This document shows positions 13,712-21,795 of a stretch of DNA of 30,989 bases, piece after piece. A model generated the notes under the pieces. The model searched no databases, was not told where the DNA came from, and saw nothing but the letters and a program-made list of their open reading frames with translations. The position numbers were made by a program, and so were the translations under genes. The stretch comes from a virus: positions 1 to 30,989 of IMG/VR virus record IMGVR_UViG_3300035670_000914; one strand, written 5' to 3'. Position 1 is the first letter of the stretch; each line of letters begins with the position of its first letter.

Positions 13712-16122
13712 GCCGCCTGCGCACATTCTTTGCGAACCTGTCCCAGCTCGCCCGCAGCGACATTTCGAGCTTTTCCTCCTCGAACCTTGCGGGCGCATCC
13801 TTTGGCTCGCAGCTTGGCAGCATTTCGGGCGCGATGAATGTCCCGGGCGCTGCGACGCCTGCGGAATCGACGATCCTCGCCTATGCCTGCATCACGGCGC
13901 GCCGCGAGGCGGTGGGCGGGGCGCCGATGATGGTGACCGATGCCGACGGCAACCCGCTGGAAAGCGGACCCCTGGTGGAGCTTTTGCGGCGGCCCGCGCT
14001 GGGGGTCGATTGGGCGCAGTATGTGCGGCAGCTCGAGACGTACCTCACGCTCTACAACGTCGCCGCGATCCTCCCGGTGGCCGATGGCGACCGCGGCCCC
14101 GTCGAAGCGCTGGAGCTTTTGCACCCGGCCGGGCTGCGGGCGGAGTATGGCATCTATGAGCCGGCCGGCACCCCGCGCATTGTGCGCTGGCAGTATGTGG
14201 ACCCCACGACCGGCGCGCAGCGCGAGTTTGCGGAGGGCACGCTCATCGTGCACCGCGGCTTCAACCCGCACGCGCCGATGGCGGCGCTTTCGCCGGTCAA
14301 CGTGCTGCGCCGCACGATTCTCGCGGATATCTGCGCGCGCGAGCAGAATCTCGGCCTGTTCCAGAACGATGCGACTCCGAGGGGTTACCTCCACAGCGAC
14401 GGCATCATGACGAAGGAACAGGCCGAGGAAGTGCTGAGCGCCTGGAACTCGCTGCAGCAGGGCTACCTCAACCGCCACAAGACGGCGGCCACCTGGGGCG
14501 GGCTCAAGTATGACAGGCTCCAGCTTTCCCCGGCGGAGCTGGAGTTCCTGGATACGCTGCAGCGCCTGCGGATCGACTACTACATGGCCTTTCGCGTGTA
14601 CCCGGCGATGCTGGCCGAGATGACGGGAGAGACGGGCCTTTCCCAGGGCAGCTCGACCGGCGAGCAGCGCGTTGCCTGGTGGGAGGACGTTGGGCTGCCG
14701 GAGCTGGACCTCATTGCGGGGCTGCACCAGGGCGTGATCGACCGCATGGCGGGCGCCGGGCAGGCCGCTTCGCGGCGGGCGAGCCGCATGGAGCGCTGGA
14801 CGCTGTCGCGCTCGCTGCTTCGGCGCCAGACGGCGGCCGGCCGGCTCACGATGTGGTTTAACGACAGCGCCATTCCCGCCCTTGCGCGTAACCGCACGGC
14901 CAAGGTGGACGCGGCGGTGAAGCTTGCGACGCAGCTTGGTTATGCCCCGGACGAGGTGAGCGAATACCTCAACCTCGGCCTTCCGCCGCACCCCGACAAT
15001 CTCGGGCGCGTGCCCTTCGCGCTGCAGCCGCTGCGCGGCGAAGACGCGGCGGCCTCCGAAAGCGCGGCGCCGCAGGCTGCCCTCGATGCGACAAGCGGCG
15101 TGCAGGACACCGCGCTCAACGGCGCGCAGATTGCGAGCCTCATCGAAATCCTGCAGAACTACGCGCAGGGTCTGCTCACCTCGGCCGGCGCGGTGGCCAC
15201 GATCGCCGCGGCATTCCCGGCGCTCGATGCGGCGCAGGTCGCGAAGATCGTGGCCGGCGTGAAGCCGCAGGCGGCCGCGCAAGCGCTGCGCAGCCTGGAC
15301 AGGATCGAGCAGATTTTGTCCCGCGCCGAGTCCGCGCCGCGCAAAGAGCCTGGGCAGGAGAAATTCGAGCAGTTTATTGCGCCGCTCGAAAAGGCCGCCC
15401 GCGACCGCTGGAGCCGGTTCTTCTTTGAGCAGCGCGCCCGCGTGTTGAAGCGCTTCGAGCTTGCCTTCCAGCGCACGGAAGTTGCCCTTCGCGAGGAGGT
15501 GGAGCTCTCGCGCATCTTCCCGCGCGGCGAGGAGGATGCGCAGCTGCTCGCGAGGCTCACTCCGCTTTGGACGCAGCAGCTTGAGGCGGGCTGGAACTTT
15601 CTTGCCGAGGAAACGGGCCTTCCGCGCGAGGAGCATCCTTTCACGGTGGACGATCCGCGCATCCGCTCCGCGATCGACGCGCGCCGCGTGCAGGGCCTTA
15701 TCGTGAACGAGACGACGGAGGCGGACTTGAAGCGCATCCTGGCCGAGGCCACCGAGGCGGGCGACACGACAGCGCAGTATGCCGAGCGCATCGCGGCTTA
15801 CTACCGGGACAACGGCGTGGGCGCGGATAAGGTGCGCCCGATGACGGCCGCGCGCACGCAGACGGCCGGCATCGTGAACGACGGGCGCCTCGCGGCGGCG
15901 CTGGAGGCGGGCGGGCTCAAGAAGTATTGGCGGCACGGCGGCAGCGCGGAGCCGCGCCCGACGCACCTGGATGCGGCGCGCACGTACACCGCGCAGGCGG
16001 CGATCGCGCTCGATGCGACGTTTCGCGTGGATGGCGAGGAGATGAAGGCGCCGGGCGATGCGAACGCTTCGATCGGCAACACGGCGAATTGCTCGTGCAG
16101 CCTGGGTTTTGTGAGGGCATAG
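13708..16122 (+). CDS. HK97-type portal protein fused to a MuF head-morphogenesis domain
   Basis: 804 residues. The N-terminal ~430 residues read as an HK97/lambda-type portal: ILAYACITARREAVGG, a VELLRRPALG loop, EALELLHPAGL, FAEGTLIVHRGF, ALSPVNVLRRTI, YYMAFRVYPAMLAEM. A helical region (about 465-535, SLIEILQNYAQGLLTSAGAV, LDAAQVAKIVAG) follows. The C-terminal third is MuF-like (Mu gp30/SPP1 gp7): helical, ending YWRHGG...PRPTH (about 740-753) and NCSCSL (794-799), the typical W-x-H...R-x-x-H...N-C-x-C pattern. Portal and MuF are usually separate genes. No stop or frame change is seen between the parts. The start overlaps the terminase stop (ATGA). Confidence 0.85.
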   Translation: MSRLRTFFANLSQLARSDISSFSSSNLAGASFGSQLGSISGAMNVPGAATPAESTILAYACITARREAVGGAPMMVTDADGNPLESGPLVELLRRPALGVDWAQYVRQLETYLTLYNVAAILPVADGDRGPVEALELLHPAGLRAEYGIYEPAGTPRIVRWQYVDPTTGAQREFAEGTLIVHRGFNPHAPMAALSPVNVLRRTILADICAREQNLGLFQNDATPRGYLHSDGIMTKEQAEEVLSAWNSLQQGYLNRHKTAATWGGLKYDRLQLSPAELEFLDTLQRLRIDYYMAFRVYPAMLAEMTGETGLSQGSSTGEQRVAWWEDVGLPELDLIAGLHQGVIDRMAGAGQAASRRASRMERWTLSRSLLRRQTAAGRLTMWFNDSAIPALARNRTAKVDAAVKLATQLGYAPDEVSEYLNLGLPPHPDNLGRVPFALQPLRGEDAAASESAAPQAALDATSGVQDTALNGAQIASLIEILQNYAQGLLTSAGAVATIAAAFPALDAAQVAKIVAGVKPQAAAQALRSLDRIEQILSRAESAPRKEPGQEKFEQFIAPLEKAARDRWSRFFFEQRARVLKRFELAFQRTEVALREEVELSRIFPRGEEDAQLLARLTPLWTQQLEAGWNFLAEETGLPREEHPFTVDDPRIRSAIDARRVQGLIVNETTEADLKRILAEATEAGDTTAQYAERIAAYYRDNGVGADKVRPMTAARTQTAGIVNDGRLAAALEAGGLKKYWRHGGSAEPRPTHLDAARTYTAQAAIALDATFRVDGEEMKAPGDANASIGNTANCSCSLGFVRA

Positions 16123-16126
16123 GATC

Positions 16127-16945
16127 ATGGAAACACTGCGTAGCGTCGTGACGGCGGCTGTGCGGCCGGTGGAGTGCGATCTTGAAAAGCGCATTCTGCG
16201 CGGGGCCGTGTTTGCGACAACCGGCGTGGCGGCCGATGGCTGGATCATCCTGCCCGAGGCGATGGAGCTTGGCCGCTACCAGGCGAACCCGATCGTTACC
16301 GCGCGGCACCTCGTGGGCGCCGCGCAGGAAGAGGAAAAGGGCGCCGCGCCCCTTGTGATGGCGAACGCGATCGCGCTTGTCGCCTCCTCTCTCGATCTCG
16401 TGGCCGAGGTGCAGTTTGCCGATACGGCGGCCGCCCGCGAGTGGGGGCACCTTTACGGCATCAATCCCGAGCGCCACGCGTACATGCGCGGCTGGAGCAT
16501 CGAGGCCCCGATCCTTGAGCGCGCGAGCGTGGATTGGAAAACGGCGCGCACGCTTTCCGGGCCGCACTTCGACGCGACGCTTGCCGAGCGCCTCAAGGCC
16601 GCGCGCCCGAATGTGATGGTCGCAACGCGCAGCGAGCTGCGGGCGGTCGCCATGGTGCCCTGCGGGGCCGATCGCGCCGCCTTGACCAGGGCGCTCGAAG
16701 ACGGGATCCACGCCGCCGGCGAGATTCTTGCGCGGCTCGATTTGGACGAGGCGGATGCGCAGCTTGCGGCGCTGCGCCGCCAGGTGGAGGAGTACGAACA
16801 ACGGTGGATGGAAACGGACGCAAGGCTTGTGCGTCTTGAGCGCGAGATCCAGGCGCTGCGCGGCGAAGGGGCTTCGGCTGCCGCGCGGGGCGACTCCGAA
16901 GCGACGCTCACGGCCGTGCGGGAAATGCGGCAACTACTCGGTTAA
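16127..16945 (+). CDS. Prohead maturation protease fused to a scaffold-like coiled coil
   Basis: 272 residues. The N-terminal ~185 residues look like an HK97/Mu gpI-type prohead protease: GVAADGWIILPEAMELGRYQ then NPIVTARH with candidate catalytic His61, LVAEVQFADT...AREWGHLY, MRGWSIEA with candidate Ser124, and a late strand LRAVAMVPCGADRAALTRA. The usual Ser in the 'E-V-S-L-V' late motif is Ala here. From ~205 on it forms a coiled coil (ADAQLAALRRQVEEYEQRW...LVRLEREIQALRG) that may act as scaffold. The enzyme would trim capsid N-termini during head maturation. It lies between portal-MuF and capsid, as expected. Confidence 0.75.
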   Translation: METLRSVVTAAVRPVECDLEKRILRGAVFATTGVAADGWIILPEAMELGRYQANPIVTARHLVGAAQEEEKGAAPLVMANAIALVASSLDLVAEVQFADTAAAREWGHLYGINPERHAYMRGWSIEAPILERASVDWKTARTLSGPHFDATLAERLKAARPNVMVATRSELRAVAMVPCGADRAALTRALEDGIHAAGEILARLDLDEADAQLAALRRQVEEYEQRWMETDARLVRLEREIQALRGEGASAAARGDSEATLTAVREMRQLLG

Positions 16946-16969
16946 ATAAAAGAAAGGCTCGGTACAACG

Positions 16970-18241
16970 ATGGACCCGGAACTGAAGAAAGAACTCGAAA
17001 GCCTGCGCGCGGCGCTGGCGAAGAACGTGGATGCGGTGGCCCGCATCGATCAGCTGGAGCAGAAGATCGTGGCCGGCGAGACGACCTTTGCGGCGGTGCG
17101 CAAGGAGCTCGACCAGGTGAAGCAGGTGGTCGACGAGCGCGACAAGGCGATTCGCGAGCTCAAGGAGCAGGGCCGCACCCGCGCGCTGGAGGTGGATCCC
17201 CTTCGCCGCCGCGGCGATGCGCTCACGATGCTGGGCATGATCGTGCGGCAGGAGATGGCCCGCTTCGCCAGGGCGGAGCTGCCCGCGCAGTTCCGGGGCG
17301 AGACGGAGCTCGTGCGCAAGTACCAGGAGGATGTGCTTTCCCGCGCAACCATGACGCCCATGACGGGCACGGGGGCGTATGTTGTCCCGACGATCACCGA
17401 GACGAGCATCCAGGACGCCGTCGAGGAGGTGAGCGACCTGCTGGGCCAGGTGGATATGATGACGGGCCTGCCGGCGGGCGGCACGTTCAACTTCACCTAT
17501 CTCGCCACGCGTCCCGTGATGCAGCCCAAGCGGGCCGGCACCGACACGGCGATGACGCAGAGCGACCCGGTGTTCGCGCAGCTGCAGGTTTCCCCGCAGG
17601 AGACCTATGTGTTCTTCCCCGTGGACAACAAGATGTTCCTCATGAGCGCTGTCGCCCTGGGCGGCTACTTCGAAGGACTGTGCCGCGCGGCGATGGTGGA
17701 CAAGCTCGCGTACTGGCTGCTGCGGGCGGATGGCACGGCCGCGTACAACTCCATCACGGGGCTGCTCGCGGAGACGACGGCGGATTACGTCTACGCCCTG
17801 CCGAACGGCAAGACGGCGTTCGGGGAAGTGACGGCGCAGGATCTCTCCAAAGCCAAGGCGAAGCTGCTCAAGCGCGGGCGCGGGCCGCGCGGGCGCTGGC
17901 TGATGGATCTTGAGATCCTCGACACCCTCGGCGATCTCGATCGCACGGGCAAGCTGCCCGTCGTGAAGGAGCGCGAGGATGGCAGCTTCTCGATCAAGGG
18001 GAATCCCGTCGTGATCGAGGAGTACATGCCTGGCCTCGACGAGAGCGCGGCGGCCACCGGCTTTGCGGCCGTGGGCGACCTGGCGACGTACCTCGTCGCC
18101 ATGGTGGGCGGGATGCGCATCGCCTCCGATGCCTCCGTCAAGTTCGACAAGAACCAGACGGCGTTCCGGGGCGATGTGATCGTGGACATCAAGAGGAAGC
18201 CCATTAAGACGCTGGTGCTCCTCAAGACGGCGGCGGCGTAA
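16970..18241 (+). CDS. HK97-fold major capsid protein with N-terminal delta domain
   Basis: 423 residues. The first ~70 residues are coiled coil (ELKKELESLRAALAKNVD, IDQLEQKIVAGETTFAAVRK, ELDQVKQVVDERDKAIREL), a scaffold-like delta domain to be removed by the protease. Then comes an HK97 fold: TGTGAYVVPTITETSIQDAV (N-arm/E-loop start), FNFTYLATRPVMQPKRAGTD (E-loop), QETYVFFPVDNKMFLMSAVA (P-domain helix), LAYWLLRADGTAAYNSITGLL, KAKLLKRGRGPRGRWLMD, PVVIEEYMPG, and a C-terminal RGDVIVDIKRKPIKTLVLLK. The family's capsids self-assemble into T=7-like shells. A hairpin follows the stop codon. Confidence 0.9.
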   Translation: MDPELKKELESLRAALAKNVDAVARIDQLEQKIVAGETTFAAVRKELDQVKQVVDERDKAIRELKEQGRTRALEVDPLRRRGDALTMLGMIVRQEMARFARAELPAQFRGETELVRKYQEDVLSRATMTPMTGTGAYVVPTITETSIQDAVEEVSDLLGQVDMMTGLPAGGTFNFTYLATRPVMQPKRAGTDTAMTQSDPVFAQLQVSPQETYVFFPVDNKMFLMSAVALGGYFEGLCRAAMVDKLAYWLLRADGTAAYNSITGLLAETTADYVYALPNGKTAFGEVTAQDLSKAKAKLLKRGRGPRGRWLMDLEILDTLGDLDRTGKLPVVKEREDGSFSIKGNPVVIEEYMPGLDESAAATGFAAVGDLATYLVAMVGGMRIASDASVKFDKNQTAFRGDVIVDIKRKPIKTLVLLKTAAA

Positions 18242-18253
18242 GGCTGGACCCGT

Positions 18254-18283
18254 GGTGAGGGCCGGCAAAGTCCGGCCCTCACC
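18254..18283 (+). terminator. 12-base perfect hairpin after the capsid gene
   Basis: GGTGAGGGCCGG (18254-18265) pairs perfectly with CCGGCCCTCACC (18272-18283) around the 6-base loop CAAAGT, 12 bases after the capsid stop. There is no T-run, so it may be a partial terminator or an mRNA 3'-end stabiliser for the abundant capsid message rather than a full stop. Confidence 0.65.
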
Positions 18284-18361
18284 GCACTGTGAGCGAACGG
18301 CAACTCTTCGCAGGCGGCGGATCGGTAGGCAGGCAAAGCAATGACAAAGGAGAAAATGGAA

Positions 18362-18982
18362 ATGAACGGGAAAGTCAGTTTTGCAGAGCGGATCGTGAGC
18401 GCGATCGCCACGGCGGCGGTTTTTGCGCTGTGTCTGGTGGCGGTGTCGTGGGCGGGAGAAACGAAGTATTCGACGAGCGCGAGCGCGACCTCGCCGGCGG
18501 TCACTTTTGCGCCGGGAAACGGGCAGCGCACGGTCGTGGGGCTTGCGGCAAGCTGCGACAAGGTGCTCGGGCAGGTCAAGTTTTTCGCCCGCTCCGGGAG
18601 CGGCAAGCACCGCGTCACGGAGGCTTCGGACGCGGCCTCGACCAACGTGGTGATCTCGAACACGAGCTACGGCATCACGAACAGTGACACAGTCGTGATC
18701 GTGCACGCCTCGGGGGCGGCTCCGGAGTACCGCACGGTCGGGGTTGCGACGGCGACGAACTTTTCCATCACGGCGGGCCTTACGGCCGCGACGACGACGG
18801 ATGATTTTGTCTACGAGGTTGCCCAGGCCGGCGCGGTGCCCGTGGGGGATAGCGCGACGGCGGCCGGCTCCAACACGGTGCTTAACATCACGGGGCCGAT
18901 CTTCACAACGCCCGGCGATTCGCCGCTGCATGTGACGCTCGACTCCTCGACCAACACGCTGCTGCAGGTCGTGGTGGACTAG
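18362..18982 (+). CDS. Exported small protein in the capsid-decoration position
   Basis: 206 residues from the ATG at 18362: AAAGGAG (18346-18352) lies 9 bases upstream. In-frame ATGs at 18356 and 18341 are also possible but fit the site less well. The N-terminus has a classic signal peptide (AERIVSAIATAAVFALCLVAVSWA, cleavage about residue 31) and the mature part is Thr/Ser/Ala-rich beta (KYSTSASATSPAVTFAPG, then TNVVISNTSYG, then YRTVGVATATNF). It lies where HK97-like phages encode a head decoration protein. A Sec signal on such a protein is unexpected. It could be a decoration protein with an unusual N-terminus or a separate surface protein; which is undecided. Confidence 0.62.
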   Translation: MNGKVSFAERIVSAIATAAVFALCLVAVSWAGETKYSTSASATSPAVTFAPGNGQRTVVGLAASCDKVLGQVKFFARSGSGKHRVTEASDAASTNVVISNTSYGITNSDTVVIVHASGAAPEYRTVGVATATNFSITAGLTAATTTDDFVYEVAQAGAVPVGDSATAAGSNTVLNITGPIFTTPGDSPLHVTLDSSTNTLLQVVVD

Positions 18983-19003
18983 GCCGAAACGAAGGACTGT
19001 GGA

Positions 19004-19594
19004 ATGAGCCTCTACATCGCAACATTGGACGAAATGAAGCAGGAGCTCGGGCTCACGGATGCGCAGGACGATGCGAAGGTCCTGCGCCTTATGGAGCTCC
19101 TGCAAGGCCGGTTCGAGGAGCATTGCAACCGGCGGTTCGAGCGAGCCGCTGGAGCGATCGAGTTTTTCGATGGCGGCAAGATCTGGCTGCTCACGCGGCG
19201 CTTTCCCCTGGAGAGCGTCGCGGCGGTGTTTGTGGATGACGACGGCGCGTTTGGCGCCGGGACGCAGCTGGAGGACGGAGACTTCAAGGTGAACCTTGAG
19301 CGCGGCCGCATTGCCTACGGCGCCGCAGGGCTGCCCTGGCCGGGCGGGATTGGCGGGATCAAGGTTGTCTATACTGGCGGCTACGTAGCCGCCGGCACGG
19401 CGGCGGCTGCGGGGCAGTATGCGATGCCCGAGGGGCTGCGCCGCGCGTTTTTCTACCAGGCTTCGTACGAGTTTCGAAATCGGCTTGTGCTCGGGCAGCA
19501 GAGCGTGGGCCAGGGCGGGCAAAGCGTGTCGCTTGCGCCCGCGAAACTGCTGCCGGAAGTCGCGGATGGGCTTGCCCCATTTGTGCGCAGGTAA
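19004..19594 (+). CDS. Head-tail connector (HK97 gp6-like)
   Basis: 196 residues. The opening YIATLDEMKQELGLTDAQDDAKVLRLMELL...GRFEEHCNRRFE is the typical gp6-like start: two helices and 'C-N-R-x-F-x'. Then follow beta strands (FFDGGKIWLLTRRFPLESVAAVFVD), KVNLERGRIAYG, IKVVYTGGYV, and a helical C-terminus (PEGLRRAFFYQASYEFRNR). Such proteins form the ring between portal and tail. It sits after the head genes and before the tail-completion genes. GAAGGA precedes the ATG. Confidence 0.82.
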   Translation: MSLYIATLDEMKQELGLTDAQDDAKVLRLMELLQGRFEEHCNRRFERAAGAIEFFDGGKIWLLTRRFPLESVAAVFVDDDGAFGAGTQLEDGDFKVNLERGRIAYGAAGLPWPGGIGGIKVVYTGGYVAAGTAAAAGQYAMPEGLRRAFFYQASYEFRNRLVLGQQSVGQGGQSVSLAPAKLLPEVADGLAPFVRR

Positions 19595-19605
19595 AGGAGT
19601 GGGTC

Positions 19606-20043
19606 ATGCGAAAGTGGATGGCGATGCTGTTGGGTGTTGCGGCCGTTGCCGCGACGATGGCAGTTGCGGGGAGCGCGGTGGAGCCTGTCACGTGCACGGT
19701 CACCAATGTGCGCGGCGAGGCGGCGGCCTCCGTGAGTGCGGGGCAGATCTACCGGGGAAGCACCCTCACCTTCACAAACTGCCAGCTGTATGCCGGCACG
19801 AGTGCGACGGGTGCCGTGCAAACGCTCACGAACGTGCTGGTCGAGATCTCGGTGGGGAATCTTTCCACCAATGTGGAGTACACGGCGAGCTCCACCAACG
19901 CGGCGGCCGGCACCTGGAACGCGACAATCACGGTGCCGGATCTCGCCTCCTGGACGATGGAAGTGCGCCTCACGGATGAGAACACGAACCAGTACATTTA
20001 CCCGGCGAAGACGTTTGTTTCCGAGACGAGCATGTTCGATTGA
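19606..20043 (+). CDS. Exported beta-rich protein between connector and tail completion
   Basis: 145 residues with an obvious signal peptide (MRKWMAMLLGVAAVAATMAV, cleavage near residue 22-25) and a strong AAAGGAG six bases before the ATG. The mature part is Thr/Ser/Asn-rich and beta-like (TCTVTNVRGEAAASV, IYRGSTLTFTNCQLY, SVGNLSTNVEYTASS, NATITVPDLASWTMEVRL), similar in style to phage head- or tail-fibre modules such as BppU-like 'Q-x-D-x-x-x-x-T-x-x' folds. Its place between connector and tail completion points to a neck or decoration protein, but the signal peptide is odd for that. No family assigned. Confidence 0.6.
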   Translation: MRKWMAMLLGVAAVAATMAVAGSAVEPVTCTVTNVRGEAAASVSAGQIYRGSTLTFTNCQLYAGTSATGAVQTLTNVLVEISVGNLSTNVEYTASSTNAAAGTWNATITVPDLASWTMEVRLTDENTNQYIYPAKTFVSETSMFD

Positions 20044-20055
20044 GGAATCCGTGCG

Positions 20056-20655
20056 ATGAGCGACGGCGTCACCATCACGACCAATGCGCAGCGGCTCTTG
20101 CGGGACTGGAGCCGCCTTGCGCCTGGCGTGAAGGCCGGCGTGCGGCGCGGCCTGCTGCGCGGGCTGCTGCTTACCGAGGAGGCGGTGCGCACCGGCGCGG
20201 GCGTGAAGCTGCGGCGCGAAAGCGGGCTTGCCGGCCGCCTCACGAGCTACGCGGCTCCCTTGGGCGACACGCTGGAGGGGGCGATCGGGTTTCGCAAGAC
20301 GCGCGGCTTTCCCTACGAGCTCTCGCAGGAGTTCGGCGCCACGGCCAAGCCTGGAAAGGCTATGGCGATGCCGGTTTCTCCCAAGGCGCGCCGCCATGCG
20401 GAACAAGGCGGCACGGCGCGCGCCTTCCCGGCGCCGCTTTTCATCCCGGCCGGCACGCATGTGCTGGCGGAGGCCGGCGGGCGCAAGTGGGCGAATCAGC
20501 ACGGGCGCAGCGGTGGCGGCGAGTTTGTGACGCACTACGTGCTCATCAAACGCCTCAAGCCGCGCCTCGGGTTCCGGAAGAACGTGATTGCATCGCTGCC
20601 TACGATTTCGGCGGAAGTTGAAAGCGGCGGGCGCGAAGGAGTGCGGCAGGCATGA
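20056..20655 (+). CDS. Head closure / tail completion protein (HK97 gp10-like)
   Basis: 199 residues, basic. It starts with NAQRLLRDWSRLAPGVKAG and a helical RGLLRGLLLTEEAVRTGAG, then SGLAGRLTSYAAPLGDTLEGAIGF, then PYELSQEFGATAKPG, with PAPLFIPAGTHVL and a C-terminal basic KRLKPRLGFRKNV. This pattern ('G-x-L-x-x-S...G...Y-x-x-x-x-E-x-G') is shared by HK97 gp10-type proteins that complete the neck before tail attachment. It overlaps the next gene by ATGA, which fits a head-closure and tail-terminator pair. Confidence 0.75.
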   Translation: MSDGVTITTNAQRLLRDWSRLAPGVKAGVRRGLLRGLLLTEEAVRTGAGVKLRRESGLAGRLTSYAAPLGDTLEGAIGFRKTRGFPYELSQEFGATAKPGKAMAMPVSPKARRHAEQGGTARAFPAPLFIPAGTHVLAEAGGRKWANQHGRSGGGEFVTHYVLIKRLKPRLGFRKNVIASLPTISAEVESGGREGVRQA

Positions 20656-21137
20656 CGAGCGCGCAGACACGGGCCGAGATCTTGAAGCGCATCGCCGCGC
20701 GAATCTCCGCGCGCTACGGCGCCGCCGGCACGGTGGGCAAATGGTTTCGCGAGGTGCGCCGCGGCCCGGTGCGCCCGGCGGGCGGCAAGTTTTCGATTTG
20801 CACGGTGAGCGATGGCGGCCAGCGCAAGAGCGACGGCGAGGGCGGCGAAGAGGATGAAAGCGCAGTCGAGCTTGTGCTTTCCGTCTCGATCACGCTCCAG
20901 ATTGCCGCTGCCTGGGACCGCGTCGGGGAGCAGGAGGATTGGAGCGCGCGCGTCGAGTCGCTGCGCGAGGAACTGGAAGCCTGGGCAATCGGCGGCTGCG
21001 GGGTGCTTTCCGCACAGTACGTGAGCGACGACCCGGCCGATGTGCTTTTTTCGAGCGGCGCTTCGGAGGCCGCCTGGGTGCTGGAAATGGAGCTGCGCCG
21101 TGTGGCGCAGAAATCGCAGAGCGCGGCGGAGCAGTAA
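20652..21137 (+). CDS. Tail terminator protein
   Basis: 161 residues. It opens with helical TSAQTRAEILKRIAARI, continues with strands (KFSICTVSD, AVELVLSVSITLQIA) around a low-complexity acidic loop (SDGEGGEEDE), then a helical AWDRVGEQEDWSARVESLREELEAW, and ends with ASEAAWVLEMELRRV. This alpha/beta pattern, with 'V-x-L-x-x-x-x-W' and 'a-W-x-x-x-x-x-x-x', is that of siphophage tail terminators (lambda gpU-like), which stop tail-tube growth. Its place between head closure and tail tube supports the call. Confidence 0.68.
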   Translation: MTSAQTRAEILKRIAARISARYGAAGTVGKWFREVRRGPVRPAGGKFSICTVSDGGQRKSDGEGGEEDESAVELVLSVSITLQIAAAWDRVGEQEDWSARVESLREELEAWAIGGCGVLSAQYVSDDPADVLFSSGASEAAWVLEMELRRVAQKSQSAAEQ

Positions 21138-21154
21138 CGAAGGAGGGTATCGAG

Positions 21155-21529
21155 ATGGCGAGCAGGATTCGGCGTGGCACGTTGACCGTGGGGTCCGGCG
21201 TGCCCAACCTGGCCAACGTGGATTGGCAGGACAACCGGGAGTTTGACCGCAGTAAGGGCGACGAAGAGATGAGCGGCACGCCCGTCGAGATGAGCCGCGG
21301 CGGCAGCGGCACGATCACGCTGCTGGCGGGCGCGATCTCGAGCGGCTACGCGACGAGCAATGTCGTCGTGCGCTACAACCAGGTGAGCGTCGCCAACGGC
21401 GTGGAAACCGTGGTGCAGAAGACCGTGACGTTCACGGGCGTCACGTTCAACCAGGGCGGCACGGTGCCGGCCGAGGGGCGGGGCGAAAAGAAGATCAGCT
21501 TCGACTATTCGACCTCGACCGAGGCGTAA
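21155..21529 (+). CDS. Tail tube protein
   Basis: 124 residues from the ATG at 21155, with AAGGAGGG at 21140-21147. The product is almost all beta: GTLTVGSGVPNLANVDWQDNRE, GTITLLAGAISSGYATS, VVVRYNQVSV, ETVVQKTVTFTGVTFNQGG, GRGEKKISFDYSTST. The order (tube right after terminator, then chaperones and tape measure) fits the major tail protein. It is short for a tube protein (lambda gpV has 246 residues), comparable to Mu-type tube subunits of about 118. With no sheath gene nearby, it would form a non-contractile tube. Confidence 0.72.
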   Translation: MASRIRRGTLTVGSGVPNLANVDWQDNREFDRSKGDEEMSGTPVEMSRGGSGTITLLAGAISSGYATSNVVVRYNQVSVANGVETVVQKTVTFTGVTFNQGGTVPAEGRGEKKISFDYSTSTEA

Positions 21530-21564
21530 GTTGCGGCGTGGCGGGCGAAAGAAGGAGTCGCAAT

Positions 21565-21795
21565 ATGGCAAAGGGTTTTGTGTGTGACGTGACGAAGCGG
21601 CTTGTGGAAGGCATGGCCGCGCGGGAGATCGAGATCCCGGTGATGGAGGGGCTCACCCTGGTTGTGCAGCCGCTCAAGGTGCTGGAGAACAAGAACCGCA
21701 TTGTGGCCGATCTTTCTCCGGAAGTCGTGGAGGAGATCCGCAAGGCGGTGCAGGGTCTCAAAGCGAAGTTTGAAAAGGCGGCGAAGCCGGTATGA
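21565..21795 (+). CDS. Small protein before the tail-assembly chaperone
   Basis: 76 residues starting MAKGFVCDVTKRLVEGMAA, with a GAAGGAG site 7-8 bases upstream of the ATG. It ends in a helical EEIRKAVQGLKAKFEKAAKPV. It is coupled to the frameshifted gene downstream (ATGA). Tail-assembly chaperone loci often carry a small extra gene here; it could be a chaperone subunit or another tube-associated factor. No firm assignment. Confidence 0.6.
   Translation: MAKGFVCDVTKRLVEGMAAREIEIPVMEGLTLVVQPLKVLENKNRIVADLSPEVVEEIRKAVQGLKAKFEKAAKPV

Noticed and set aside
13588-16248. 886-residue open frame on the minus strand
   Set aside because: Antisense shadow of the portal-MuF gene. GC-rich codons create long open frames on the other strand; the product is Arg/Ala/His-rich with no motif or ribosome site.
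21155-21529. Contractile tail sheath upstream of the tube gene
   Set aside because: The genes before the tube are a terminator and a completion protein; no protein of sheath size or pattern is present between the connector and the tape measure.
16934-21571. Long minus-strand open frames over capsid and tail genes
   Set aside because: Same shadow effect over well-supported plus-strand structural genes; low-complexity, with no start signals.
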